From Flammeovirgaceae bacterium UBA2366 (lineage in GTDB: Bacteria > Bacteroidota > Bacteroidia > Cytophagales > Cyclobacteriaceae), in assembly GCA_002344065.1 (NCBI GenBank), contig DDTK01000011.1, positions 186,001 to 250,000 of the forward strand: a DNA stretch of 64,000 nucleotides, read 5' to 3'. A program made the translations under genes and the position numbers. How positions within the stretch are numbered: the stretch's first letter is position 1; every line of letters begins with the position of its first letter. Positions 47,438-55,780 of this stretch are shown in pieces. The notes beneath the pieces were generated by a model. That model ran no database searches, was not told the origin of the DNA, and saw nothing but the letters and a program-made list of their open reading frames with translations.

Positions 47438-47495
47438 TGAAAAATTAAAGATTTACCTTGATTAGATTTGGTGGAATCAACCACGGACTATAAGA

Positions 47496-49064
47496 TTATT
47501 TTTTCTTGATTATAAACTCTACTCTTCGATTGAGTACCCTGCCTTCTTCGGTATCGTTACTTGCCACAGGTTTACTACCACCATAGCCTTTGCCGGTAAT
47601 GCGTTTCTTATCAATTCCTTTTGATACCAGATACTCTTTAACACGATTAACGCGCTGTTGAGACAACTCCATTAACTGGCGAAAGGATCCCCGACTATCG
47701 GTATGACCTGCCAGCTCAATTTCAACCGTTGGGTTGGATTGCATAAAAGCTACTACCAAATCAAGCTCCTGGTATGACTCAGGTAACAAGGCGGGCTTGC
47801 TTTGCACAAACAACACGCTTTTCAGATTTACAGTAGCACCAATGGCAATGGGCTGAAGCCTGAAATTCATTTCAAGCTCGCGTAACTCCAGCGTATGCAG
47901 ATCAAGTTTTTCCAATGAACTGATGTACCCATCGGCAATAACTTCAAGCGAGTAGGATTCCGTAGAAATTACGTTTATAGAATAACCCTGTACTCCCTGA
48001 GCTTGTGAAGAAAATGCTTTTCCTGAACCCGTGAATTTCAAATTCGCACGAACAGGCGAATCGTTGGTAGCATCGTATACTTTTCCAAAGATGCGGATTT
48101 CATTTTCAGCAAGCACATCATATTTCTTCTCCTTCATTTTGATGACCGTATCCGGAGCGACCACTAAAATTACTGTACTGTCCTTTGGTTCAGGAATGAA
48201 GTAACGAATATCGCCATAACCATCACTGTTTTTGGTGCTGGTGTACAGCGAATATCCAAACGAATCATAAGCCCTGAAAAATAATTCACGGCCCTCGGAG
48301 TTAATCGGCACGTTAATATTAACAGGCTCCGACCAACGCAAATACGAATCATCCAACCGCTGACTGAAAAACACATCAAAACTTCCCAAGCCCCTTCTTC
48401 CATTGCTTGAAAAATACAATATGCTGCCATCTTCACTTAATGACGGACTAAGTTCCTGAAACTGTGTGTTGATTGTTGCGCCAAGATTTCGGGGCTCCGA
48501 CCATTTTCCATCCGCACCGCGCACGGATATGTACAAATCCTCTACACCATATGAGCCATAAGTTTCTGCGGAATAAACAAACACCGTTCCATCGGATGCT
48601 ACATGCCCACTCTGCAAGGAAGATTTATTTTGAAAGTAAGGAATAAAAATATTTTCTGGCCGCGTCCACCCTGAACCAGTTTTTCTGGAAACCGAAATTC
48701 CCTGCGTGCGTGCCAACCCTGATGGATCGTAATGACTTAACAAAAACATCCGGCTCCCGTCATTAGAGAAGCCAGCTACCCCATTATAGCCACGGTTGTT
48801 TAATACAGGCCCCGCATGTACCGGAGCCGACCAGCCATCGCCTATCCATACCGAAAACCAGATATCACCGGGGTCTCGTTTTCCATCAATGTTTTCAGGA
48901 TGGTTGCCTCGGGTGAAAAAGAGCGTATTTCCATCAGGACTAATCACAGGATTTTGCTCATCAAAAGCTGAATTAACCAGCGAAAAGGATGACGGAGAAA
49001 ATGTTGATTGGGCAAACCCATAAAAACTTATACTGAAAAGTACAAAACCAAAAAACCTATTCAT
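47496..49064 (-). CDS. OmpA family protein with PD40 beta-propeller repeats
   Basis: Start ATG 49064 gives a 522-aa product with signal peptide MNRFFGFVLFSISFYGFAQ. Residues ~30-270 are PD40/WD40-like blades (PVISPDGNTLFFTRGNH, SPSLSEDGSILYFSSNGRRG). A middle beta-sandwich resembles a carboxypeptidase-regulatory-like domain (IFGKVYDATNDSPVRANLKF). The C-terminus is a peptidoglycan-binding OmpA domain (IELAGHTDSRGS, LSQQRVNRVKEYLVSKGIDK). It likely tethers the outer membrane or a surface complex to peptidoglycan; related proteins occur in type IX secretion settings, but no T9SS gene is here. Confidence 0.85.
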   Translation of the reverse strand: MNRFFGFVLFSISFYGFAQSTFSPSSFSLVNSAFDEQNPVISPDGNTLFFTRGNHPENIDGKRDPGDIWFSVWIGDGWSAPVHAGPVLNNRGYNGVAGFSNDGSRMFLLSHYDPSGLARTQGISVSRKTGSGWTRPENIFIPYFQNKSSLQSGHVASDGTVFVYSAETYGSYGVEDLYISVRGADGKWSEPRNLGATINTQFQELSPSLSEDGSILYFSSNGRRGLGSFDVFFSQRLDDSYLRWSEPVNINVPINSEGRELFFRAYDSFGYSLYTSTKNSDGYGDIRYFIPEPKDSTVILVVAPDTVIKMKEKKYDVLAENEIRIFGKVYDATNDSPVRANLKFTGSGKAFSSQAQGVQGYSINVISTESYSLEVIADGYISSLEKLDLHTLELRELEMNFRLQPIAIGATVNLKSVLFVQSKPALLPESYQELDLVVAFMQSNPTVEIELAGHTDSRGSFRQLMELSQQRVNRVKEYLVSKGIDKKRITGKGYGGSKPVASNDTEEGRVLNRRVEFIIKKK

Positions 49065-49083
49065 GAATACCAAATCTTAAATC

Positions 49084-49674
49084 TTAAATCCTACTTATCC
49101 ACCGATTGCCCTTCATCATAAAACGCCACGGCAAGTTAGCATCGTCACCTGCATAATCAATGCCGATACGTTTACCGGCTTCAATATGCTTTGAGTTGAT
49201 CTTCATGCCGATATCCTCAATCCAAACATCATCATCATATAAAACTTTGCCGTTATAGGTACGATCAATCCCTAATGCACGGGTCAGTTTACCCGGTCCG
49301 GAGGTAAGCTGATAAAGACTTACCTGGCCCCTGCGCCTGTACATATTCTCCAATCCGGTTACGGGCTCAATAGCACGAACCAATACAGCATCTGCCACAC
49401 CTCGTTGATTGGTGACAACATTAAACAGGTTATGCACGCCATAACACAGGTATACGTACGCTCTTCCTCCTTCCTCAAACATAACTTCATTGCGAGCAGT
49501 TTTTCTTCCGCCATAAGCATGGCAGCCCCGTTCCCTCCACGAATAAGCCTCAGTTTCAACGATTATGCCACTTGTTTGTGAACCCTCAATAGTTGTTACC
49601 AAAAGTTTTCCGATCAAGGATTTCGCCACGGAAACAACATTTTTTCGTCTATAAAAGGATGGCTCAAGCTTCAT
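49084..49674 (-). CDS. mpg: DNA-3-methyladenine (alkyladenine) glycosylase
   Basis: The 196-aa enzyme belongs to the AAG/MPG family: SLIGKLLVTTIEGSQTSGII, VETEAYSWRERGCHAYGGRK (catalytic Glu in ETEAY), NEVMFEEGGRAYVYLCYGVH, NVVTNQRGVADAVLVRAIEP, and SGPGKLTRALGIDRTYNGK. It removes alkylated purines in base-excision repair. It is 19 bp downstream of the OmpA-like gene start on the same strand, in the order AAG then OmpA, so they may share a transcript. Together with Ku and LigD it gives the window three DNA-repair genes. Confidence 0.95.
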   Translation of the reverse strand: MKLEPSFYRRKNVVSVAKSLIGKLLVTTIEGSQTSGIIVETEAYSWRERGCHAYGGRKTARNEVMFEEGGRAYVYLCYGVHNLFNVVTNQRGVADAVLVRAIEPVTGLENMYRRRGQVSLYQLTSGPGKLTRALGIDRTYNGKVLYDDDVWIEDIGMKINSKHIEAGKRIGIDYAGDDANLPWRFMMKGNRWISRI

Positions 49675-49706
49675 ACAATCTACCTTTCTTAAACCAAAAG
49701 AATCAC

Positions 49707-49714
49707 TATTTTTG
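49707..49714 (+). promoter_or_regulatory. -7 promoter element TATTTTTG for the DUF2911 gene
   Basis: TATTTTTG matches TAnnTTTG, 29 bp before ATG 49744. A TTTC at 49685-49688, 18 bp upstream, is a near match to the -33 TTTG. Confidence 0.55.
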
Positions 49715-49743
49715 CTCCCCTCAAACGTTTTAAACCTTATAAA

Positions 49744-50643
49744 ATGATGATTAATATGAAAAAAGTGTTGACCCTTTTACTGGTTGTGGTTTGCCTGGCT
49801 GCTGAAGCCCAGATTCAAACCCCGGCCGCCAGCCCAGCTGCTACGGTAACTACCGTTGTTGGTTTAACAGATGTTAAAGTTTCGTACGCCCGCCCCAAAA
49901 TGAAAGGCAGGAAAATTTACGGATCAGGCAGCGACTTCCTGGTTCCTTATGGAGAACTCTGGAGAACCGGTGCCAATCAGGGTACTGTAATCAGTTTCTC
50001 TGATGATGTGAAAGTTGATGGAAAAGATGTTAAAAAGGGTGACTATCTCCTTCTCACCATCCCTGGTGCAAGTGAGTGGACAGTAATTCTTTACAGCGAT
50101 GTGGCCATGGGTGGTAACACAGCTGCCTACGACAAAGCGAAAGATGCTGCACGGTTTACCGTCAAGCCAGAAAAGCTTACAGAACGCGTTGAAACCTTTA
50201 CAGTAAACATAACTGACATATCGGATGATAATACAAAAGCAAACGTACAGGTTGCCTGGGAAAACACTTCTGTGAAATTTGGAATTACCGTTGATTACGA
50301 AAGCAAAGTAATGAAGTCTATTGAGGCTGGAACAAAAGTAAACCCTGGCAATTATATAGCAGCTGCTAACTATTACTTTGAAACCGGTAAAGATTTGAAA
50401 AAAGCCCTGGAGTGGATCACGCTGGGCATTGACAACGGAAACCAGAATGCCTTTTGGAACATTCACACCAAAGCAAAAATTCAACATGCTTTAGGCGACT
50501 ATAAAGGTGCGTTGGCCACAGCCCAACTTTCTATGGACAAAGCAAAAGCAGCCCCAAGTGATTTTGGTTATGTTAAACTTAACGAAGACCTGATTGCTAA
50601 AATCAATGCTGAGATGCCAAAGACTCCGGCTAAGAAAAAGTAA
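49744..50643 (+). CDS. DUF2911 family exported protein
   Basis: The 299-aa protein has a signal peptide (MKKVLTLLLVVVCLAAEAQ from ATG 49756; the frame opens four codons earlier at 49744). The DUF2911 domain follows: VTTVVGLTDVKVSYARPKMK, LVPYGELWRTGANQGTVISF, KGDYLLLTIPGASEWTVILY, then a helical C-terminal part with TPR-like pairs (AAANYYFETGKDLKKALEWI). The function of the family is not known. It is a single-gene unit with a good promoter and terminator. Confidence 0.85.
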   Translation: MMINMKKVLTLLLVVVCLAAEAQIQTPAASPAATVTTVVGLTDVKVSYARPKMKGRKIYGSGSDFLVPYGELWRTGANQGTVISFSDDVKVDGKDVKKGDYLLLTIPGASEWTVILYSDVAMGGNTAAYDKAKDAARFTVKPEKLTERVETFTVNITDISDDNTKANVQVAWENTSVKFGITVDYESKVMKSIEAGTKVNPGNYIAAANYYFETGKDLKKALEWITLGIDNGNQNAFWNIHTKAKIQHALGDYKGALATAQLSMDKAKAAPSDFGYVKLNEDLIAKINAEMPKTPAKKK

Positions 50644-50665
50644 ACCGATCAAATAAATATTCAAG

Positions 50666-50694
50666 AAGGCAGTCTAACCGGCTGCCTTTTTTTG
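50666..50694 (+). terminator. Intrinsic terminator after the DUF2911 gene
   Basis: AAGGCAG (50666-50672) pairs with CTGCCTT (50682-50688), a 7-bp stem with a 9-nt loop, followed by TTTTTTG. Confidence 0.85.
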
Positions 50695-50706
50695 TTTACT
50701 TGTAAA

Positions 50707-52326
50707 ATGGCAGATACTCATTTCGACTACATCGTTATTGGCTCCGGTTTTGGAGGCTCGGTTTCGGCTATGCGCCTGGCCGAAAAAGGTTATAAAGTTT
50801 TGGTGATCGAGAAGGGAAAACGCTGGAAGGCTAATGACTTTCCTAAGTCAAACTGGAATTTAAAGAAATACCTATGGCTTCCGTTCTTTCGATGGTTCGG
50901 GTTTTTACGGCTCAGCTTTTTTAAAGAGGTATTTATTTTAAGCGGTGTAGGTGTAGGCGGTGGATCACTGGTGTATGCCAACACGCACATGATGCCACCC
51001 GATACATTTTTCAAAAACCCGATCTGGTCTGGTGTTAAGGACTGGAAAAGCGTGCTCGCTCCATTTTACAGCAAAGCACTTTTTATGCTGGGCAGTGAAA
51101 AATATGAAAAGGAAAATGCTGAGGACCTGGTTTTAAAAGACGTAGCAAGAGAAATGGGCAGGGAATCAACCTACGGAAGGGTGGATTATGTGGGCGTTTA
51201 TTTGGGTGATTCAAAAAAAGAAGTTGATCCGTATTTCAAAGGCCTTGGTCCATTGCGAAAAGGCTGTACCGAATGTGCCGGGTGCATGGTAGGTTGCCGG
51301 TACAATGCTAAAAATACATTGGATAAAAATTATCTCTGGTTTGCTGAAAACCTGTTTGGCACAAAAGTGCTGGCAGAAACAGAAACAACAAAAATCGAAG
51401 TATTACCTGATAACAATTACCAGGTTCACACACAATCCAGTACCAGCTTTTTAAGGAAAAAGAAATCGGTTTTCACTTGCAAAGGTATAGTAGTAAGTGG
51501 TGGTGTGCTCGGCACGCTTGACCTTTTGTTAAAGCAGAAACATATTTATAAAACACTTCCCCTGCTATCCGATAAACTGGGTGATAACCTGCTCACCAAT
51601 TCCGAAATGCTTTCGGGTGTGGTGGCAGCCGACCGGAAATTAAATCATGGCTTGGCGATTAGTTCAGTATTTAATCCGGATGAACACACCCACATTGAAC
51701 TTTGCAAGTTTCCGGATAAGTCGGGTGCCATGATACGGTTAGCGGTAATGGCAGCCGGCAACGGGCATCCTATAGTTCGTACTTTGAAAATGATTGGCAA
51801 TTGTATCATTCATCCGTGGGATTTTCTTCGTTCCCTATTTCAAGCCAATACTGCGCGTAACTCGGTTATTTTCCTCATCATGCAATCGTTACCCAACGCC
51901 ATGCAGATGAAACTTAAGCGAGGGCTATTCGGGCATTCACTTGCCTTTAAAAATACCAGTGGCAACAAAGTGCCCAGCTTCATACCCATTGGTCAGGAAG
52001 CGTTATACAAGTATGCCGCAAAAGTAAAAGGCGTGCCGCAGAATGCATTCAGTGAAATCATGTTTGGCCTGGCTTCAACAGCACATATTTTAGGCGGGTG
52101 CCCGATGGGAAGATCAGCAAAAGAAGGTGTTGTTAATGAATGGTTCGAAGTTCATGGTTACAAAAACTTTTATATTCTGGATGGTTCGATTGTTCCGTGT
52201 AACCTGGGGGTTAATCCATCGCTTACCATCACGGCATTGAGCGAATATGCGATGAGTCATATTCCAGCACATCCTGCCAATGAATTGAGATCGTTGGATC
52301 AACAATTGATTGAAATCGATTCCTAA
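50707..52326 (+). CDS. GMC family FAD-dependent oxidoreductase
   Basis: The 539-aa enzyme starts at ATG 50707; an earlier TTG lies in the upstream terminator. The FAD-binding dinucleotide fold is YIVIGSGFGGSVSAMRLAEK. VGVGGGSLVYANTHMMPP follows, then a Cys-rich motif GCTECAGCMVGCRYNAKNTL typical of the cholesterol-oxidase-like branch. The C-terminal catalytic region has STAHILGGCPMG and FYILDGSIVPCNLGVNPSLT. It oxidises an alcohol or sterol-like substrate; the natural one here is unknown. It has no signal peptide. Confidence 0.9.
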   Translation: MADTHFDYIVIGSGFGGSVSAMRLAEKGYKVLVIEKGKRWKANDFPKSNWNLKKYLWLPFFRWFGFLRLSFFKEVFILSGVGVGGGSLVYANTHMMPPDTFFKNPIWSGVKDWKSVLAPFYSKALFMLGSEKYEKENAEDLVLKDVAREMGRESTYGRVDYVGVYLGDSKKEVDPYFKGLGPLRKGCTECAGCMVGCRYNAKNTLDKNYLWFAENLFGTKVLAETETTKIEVLPDNNYQVHTQSSTSFLRKKKSVFTCKGIVVSGGVLGTLDLLLKQKHIYKTLPLLSDKLGDNLLTNSEMLSGVVAADRKLNHGLAISSVFNPDEHTHIELCKFPDKSGAMIRLAVMAAGNGHPIVRTLKMIGNCIIHPWDFLRSLFQANTARNSVIFLIMQSLPNAMQMKLKRGLFGHSLAFKNTSGNKVPSFIPIGQEALYKYAAKVKGVPQNAFSEIMFGLASTAHILGGCPMGRSAKEGVVNEWFEVHGYKNFYILDGSIVPCNLGVNPSLTITALSEYAMSHIPAHPANELRSLDQQLIEIDS

Positions 52327-52421
52327 ATAGACTATTCAACGGGGCCTTTTGATGAGGTGCTGGTGGACGCATCATCGTCTAAAATTGTTGTTGAGGCAAA
52401 GTGAATGAACCCTGCCAGCAA

Positions 52422-52607
52422 TTAAGAGGACCTATAAATTATAATAATAGTAAAAGCGATAAGTGCTCCCAAAACCCCCAATCCATAACCATATTTAGTT
52501 AATATTTCACCAAATGAGTATTGATCACGCTTTGACATCCATATACAATATGATCCCAAAACTCCAAAAAGTGTAATAACTAATCCTTCGAAAATTAGAT
52601 AAATCAT
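52422..52607 (-). CDS. Small two-helix membrane protein
   Basis: The 61-aa product has two membrane segments, LIFEGLVITLFGVLGSYCIW and YGLGVLGALIAFTIIIIY, joined by a short polar loop. No family is recognised. The hydrophobic pattern is regular and the frame closes cleanly, so it is probably real, but with no coupling to a neighbour the call is tentative. It follows the toxin gene on the same strand by 59 bp. Confidence 0.45.
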   Translation of the reverse strand: MIYLIFEGLVITLFGVLGSYCIWMSKRDQYSFGEILTKYGYGLGVLGALIAFTIIIIYRSS

Positions 52608-52666
52608 TAATTCTTACTGTTACTCCTGAACATAACCTTGAAAAGAAGACGATGAGGTATTTAAAC

Positions 52667-52975
52667 TCAGTACTCCTTCGGTTCTTGTTTCACATGACGA
52701 AATCGCAAAATGATGATTTCCTTAGCCGATACTTTATATGCAACTCTGTAGGAATACTTCTCAAAAGCCCGATAATTACCAGTATTGTCCTTTTTGAATC
52801 TATCAGGCGGATACTTCTCCGGGTGATCTGGTAAACCTTTGGTTATCTTGAGAATTTCATTCCTAACGCGTTCTGCATTAGCAATTGAATCTTTCTTAAT
52901 GTATTCGAATGCCAATTGAAAAGAAGCATATGCAGGCTTGTCCCATACTACTTCAAGCTTGGTTTTCTTCACCAT
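52667..52975 (-). CDS. ParE/RelE-type toxin
   Basis: The 102-aa protein has the RelE/ParE-like fold: EVVWDKPAYASFQLAFEYIK, IANAERVRNEILKITKGLPD, HPEKYPPDRFKKDNTGNYRA, FEKYSYRVAYKVSAKEIIIL and a closing RFRHVKQEP. The RAFE...YRVAYKV strand pair with a basic end is typical of ParE members, which poison gyrase; RelE members cut mRNA. The sequence does not clearly separate the two. It overlaps the antitoxin gene upstream by 7 bp. Confidence 0.8.
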   Translation of the reverse strand: MVKKTKLEVVWDKPAYASFQLAFEYIKKDSIANAERVRNEILKITKGLPDHPEKYPPDRFKKDNTGNYRAFEKYSYRVAYKVSAKEIIILRFRHVKQEPKEY

Positions 52976-53193
52976 TCCTTCGCCATCTTCTCTACTTCAT
53001 CGTGCGAATAAAACTCACCTTGCGCCACACGTAATTCCGCTTCATCCAATTCTTTGTTGTACTGCTCAATGCTTATGCGCCCCTCATTTTTAAGTGCGTA
53101 ATGAATCATATGCTTCAACGCTCTCAAAAAGGAGATATCATTGACTTGCTGTATTTGTTTAATAATAAGTGATCTTTCTGCATTGATGTCCAT
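52969..53193 (-). CDS. Antitoxin of the ParE/RelE pair
   Basis: Start ATG 53193 gives a 74-aa protein, MDINAERSLIIKQIQQVNDI to the C-terminus; 19 extra upstream codons are less likely. The N-terminal helices match the short Bacteroidota antitoxin type, and the C-terminal half is acidic with a segment EQYNKELDEAELRVAQGEFY that would wrap the toxin. It is upstream of the toxin with a 7-bp overlap, the usual order. Autorepression is expected but no palindrome was seen upstream. Confidence 0.75.
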   Translation of the reverse strand: MDINAERSLIIKQIQQVNDISFLRALKHMIHYALKNEGRISIEQYNKELDEAELRVAQGEFYSHDEVEKMAKEW

Positions 53194-53311
53194 ATCCCAG
53201 GTGGTTTTATCTATCAAAAGTAACAATTTAATGGCTTTTTTATGCCTCACTAATTTGAAACCTGAAATGTTCGAATTGGAATTTCACAAAAAGTTGCTCT
53301 ACCTTTAGCTA

Positions 53312-53932
53312 ATGATTAACGGTAAATTCCTTTTATTAATTGCTTTTTGCGGCTTCCTTTCCTGCCAGCGCGTGGAGAGAACGCGTCAGTCAACCGAAGA
53401 AGCATCAACGAAAATTGACTTACCCGAACCTCAAAGACTTCCTGCAGATTTACAGATTCTCACAATCAACGAATCTTTTGAAGAAGAACGCCCATCACTT
53501 GACGATTATCTGTTTGGTAAGTTTTTTCAAGATCGGGCTGAATTCTTTGTTATCCAGCACTCAAACTCAACGATTTTCGATACTCCGGTGAGCACGGTTG
53601 TTCTGTACTACCTGGATGGGGATCATTGCAAAACAAAATTCATCCTTACAGAAGACATTGGCGCACGATTAATGGCTGAGTATGGAAACTTCAAAATCAT
53701 TCCCCTGGATGAACCCACCAAAGAATTGCTATCACAAGAAGAAATTATAGTAACGGATAAGGATAAAAAAGTAATCAACAAAGCATTACGAAAATACGAA
53801 CTGCTTTGGAAGCTGAATACAAAAATTGTACGATTCAAGGTTGACCTTGACAATCCTACAGAACCATTTGTTTATACAGAACACGTTCCGCATTATGATA
53901 ACCTTTATCGTAATCTGGAAAGCGCCAGCTGA
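53312..53932 (+). CDS. Lipoprotein of unknown function
   Basis: The 206-aa product has a lipobox LSCQ (signal LLLIAFCGFLSC, Cys18). The mature protein is acidic with alternating strands and helices (FFVIQHSNSTIFDTPVSTVV, LLSQEEIIVTDKDKKVINKA). No family is recognised. It is divergent from the toxin-antitoxin pair and convergent with the symporter gene. TACCTTTA at 53300-53307 may be the -7 element, which would make the message nearly leaderless. Confidence 0.65.
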   Translation: MINGKFLLLIAFCGFLSCQRVERTRQSTEEASTKIDLPEPQRLPADLQILTINESFEEERPSLDDYLFGKFFQDRAEFFVIQHSNSTIFDTPVSTVVLYYLDGDHCKTKFILTEDIGARLMAEYGNFKIIPLDEPTKELLSQEEIIVTDKDKKVINKALRKYELLWKLNTKIVRFKVDLDNPTEPFVYTEHVPHYDNLYRNLESAS

Positions 53933-53938
53933 TACCCA

Positions 53939-55630
53939 TTACGGATTCTTGGCTTTTAAAAACACCTGAAGCAGTAGTGAACCGCCCACAACAATTACAC
54001 AACCAACTATATTATATAATAAGAATGCCAGGTCGGTAAAGAAATAACAATACAGTACTACTGCCTCGGCCAGCAGCGCAGCCCAAAAAACTGCTGTGCC
54101 TTGAACACGCTTAACATAAAAGGCAGTAAGAAAAATTCCTAGAATAGTTCCATAAAAAAGTGAACCCACAATATTCACAAACTGGATTAAGTTCTCTGCA
54201 AAGCTGGCCAGCATGGCAAATACCATTGCCAGTAAAGCCCACATAATGGTAAACCCACGCGAAGCTTTAAGGTAATGTTCCGGTGAAGCATTTTTGTTAA
54301 TGGATCGTCTGTAAATATCCGATGCCGTGGTGGAAGATAACGCACTCAACTCCCCTGCCATAGATGACATGGCTGCCAGAAACATTACGGCCAGCAACAA
54401 ACCAATTATGCCATGCGGCAGATTACTGAGCACAAAATTTAAAAAGATGTAATCACGATCCTGGGTTTTGGCCAAAGGAATGGCTTTTTTGATGGTGGCT
54501 TTAACCGAATCGCGTATCGATTTTTCTTTCAAGCCAAAGCTTAGCACCGCTTCGCGTGATGTATTTATTGCCAACTTATCTTCAGTCTGAATAGCCTGAA
54601 CGAGTTGATCAACTGCTGCACGCTTTTCGGTATACAATTGGTCATATTCCTGTTCCAATGCACGAAGGTTATTACCTTGCGCAGTTTCAACAACGCGATT
54701 CTTCAAAACCTGATTATGAAAAACAGGAGGTTGGTTAAATAAGTAAAAAACAAAAACCAAAACCCCGATAAAAAGAATAACAAACTGCATGGGTATTTTA
54801 AGCAATCCGTTAAAAATCAATCCCAGCCGGCTCTCCGCAATTGACTTTCCACCGAGGTAACGACCAACCTGCGATTGGTCTGTTCCGAAATAGGATAAGA
54901 ATAAGAATGTACCCGCAATTAACCCCGACCAGATATTATAGCGTTCGTTCGGATTGAACTCCAGATCAACGAGGTTAAGTTTACCCAACTCCCCTGCCAG
55001 GTTAACGGTATCAGAAAAAGAAATATGATCAGGTAATAATGTAAACGCCAGAATACCCGCCAATATCATCCCACCCATCACTACCGAAAGTTGCATGCGC
55101 TGCGTTAAACTTACCGCCCGCGATCCGCCCGAAACACTGTAAATGATAACCATTGCACCAATCAATAAGGTTGTAGCTGTAATCGACCACCCCAAAATAG
55201 TTGACAGCACAAGTGATGGCGCAAAAATGGTAATACCGGCAGAAAGACCACGGAGGAGCAAAAATAAACCAGCTGTTAGTGAGCGGGTCTTGAGATCAAA
55301 TCTCGATTCAAGGTATTCGTATGCCGTAAGAACATTTAACTTATAATAGATTGGCACAAAAGTTACAGAAATGATAATCATGGCTATGGGCAATCCAAAA
55401 TAGAATTGAAGAAATCGCATACCGTCTTCAATGGCCTGCCCGGGCGTTGAAAGAAACGTGATGGCACTGGCCTGTGTTGCCATAATGGAAATACCAATCA
55501 TCCACCATTTCAATGTGCCATCCCCTTTCAGGTAGCTCTCCATGGTTTTATTACCACGGGTTTTCCATACGCCATACGAAACAATCGCGAGGATTGAGCC
55601 AAACAATACAATCCAATCCAGCAAGCTCAT
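53939..55630 (-). CDS. Sodium:solute symporter (SSS family)
   Basis: ATG 55630 gives 563 aa; 27 extra upstream codons would run through another gene and are rejected. The protein has 13 or so helices with the SSS core: DWIVLFGSILAIVSYGVWKT, MATQASAITFLSTPGQA, AYEYLESRFDLKTRSLTAGL, GLLLAVMFLAAMSSMAGELS (sodium-site region). About 100 polar residues with coiled-coil character (ALEQEYDQLYTEKRAAVDQL) are inserted between helices near 320-420. Substrate unknown. Its start overlaps the stop of a 38-aa single-helix protein. Confidence 0.85.
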   Translation of the reverse strand: MSLLDWIVLFGSILAIVSYGVWKTRGNKTMESYLKGDGTLKWWMIGISIMATQASAITFLSTPGQAIEDGMRFLQFYFGLPIAMIIISVTFVPIYYKLNVLTAYEYLESRFDLKTRSLTAGLFLLLRGLSAGITIFAPSLVLSTILGWSITATTLLIGAMVIIYSVSGGSRAVSLTQRMQLSVVMGGMILAGILAFTLLPDHISFSDTVNLAGELGKLNLVDLEFNPNERYNIWSGLIAGTFLFLSYFGTDQSQVGRYLGGKSIAESRLGLIFNGLLKIPMQFVILFIGVLVFVFYLFNQPPVFHNQVLKNRVVETAQGNNLRALEQEYDQLYTEKRAAVDQLVQAIQTEDKLAINTSREAVLSFGLKEKSIRDSVKATIKKAIPLAKTQDRDYIFLNFVLSNLPHGIIGLLLAVMFLAAMSSMAGELSALSSTTASDIYRRSINKNASPEHYLKASRGFTIMWALLAMVFAMLASFAENLIQFVNIVGSLFYGTILGIFLTAFYVKRVQGTAVFWAALLAEAVVLYCYFFTDLAFLLYNIVGCVIVVGGSLLLQVFLKAKNP

Positions 55631-55743
55631 GAATAAGAAAAGGTTAGCCAGAGATAAAGGATAATTTGTATCACGAGTGCTCCCAGCAACAATCCGTACC
55701 AGTGGCTCCACTTTTTAAATACAGGAGGATTTTCTGAACTCAT
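55627..55743 (-). CDS. 38-aa single-helix protein coupled to the sodium symporter
   Basis: ATG 55743 to TGA 55627 encodes MSSENPPVFKKWSHWYGLLL followed by GALVIQIILYLWLTFSYS. It has a polar N-terminus with PPVFKKWSHWY and one transmembrane helix. Its stop overlaps the symporter ATG (ATGA), the same coupling as other operon pairs in this window. Small accessory proteins of sodium symporters are known in other phyla, and this looks like an equivalent. It is easily missed by gene callers because of its length. Confidence 0.65.
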   Translation of the reverse strand: MSSENPPVFKKWSHWYGLLLGALVIQIILYLWLTFSYS

Positions 55744-55780
55744 GAGAAAGATTTTAAGACCTAATTATTGAACGTACAAG

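Noticed and set aside
47216..47484. Two minus-strand frames of 73 and 85 codons in the ggt-OmpA gap
   Set aside because: They read through the palindromic repeat and back into ggt. The LPAGRQG-type peptide is the usual translation of such a repeat.
52327..52421. Possible gene remnant after the GMC oxidoreductase
   Set aside because: No frame of useful length or recognisable similarity was found in this 95-bp stretch.
55631..55711. 27-residue N-terminal extension of the sodium symporter
   Set aside because: It overlaps a better-supported 38-aa single-helix frame, and ATG 55630 gives the normal SSS opening.
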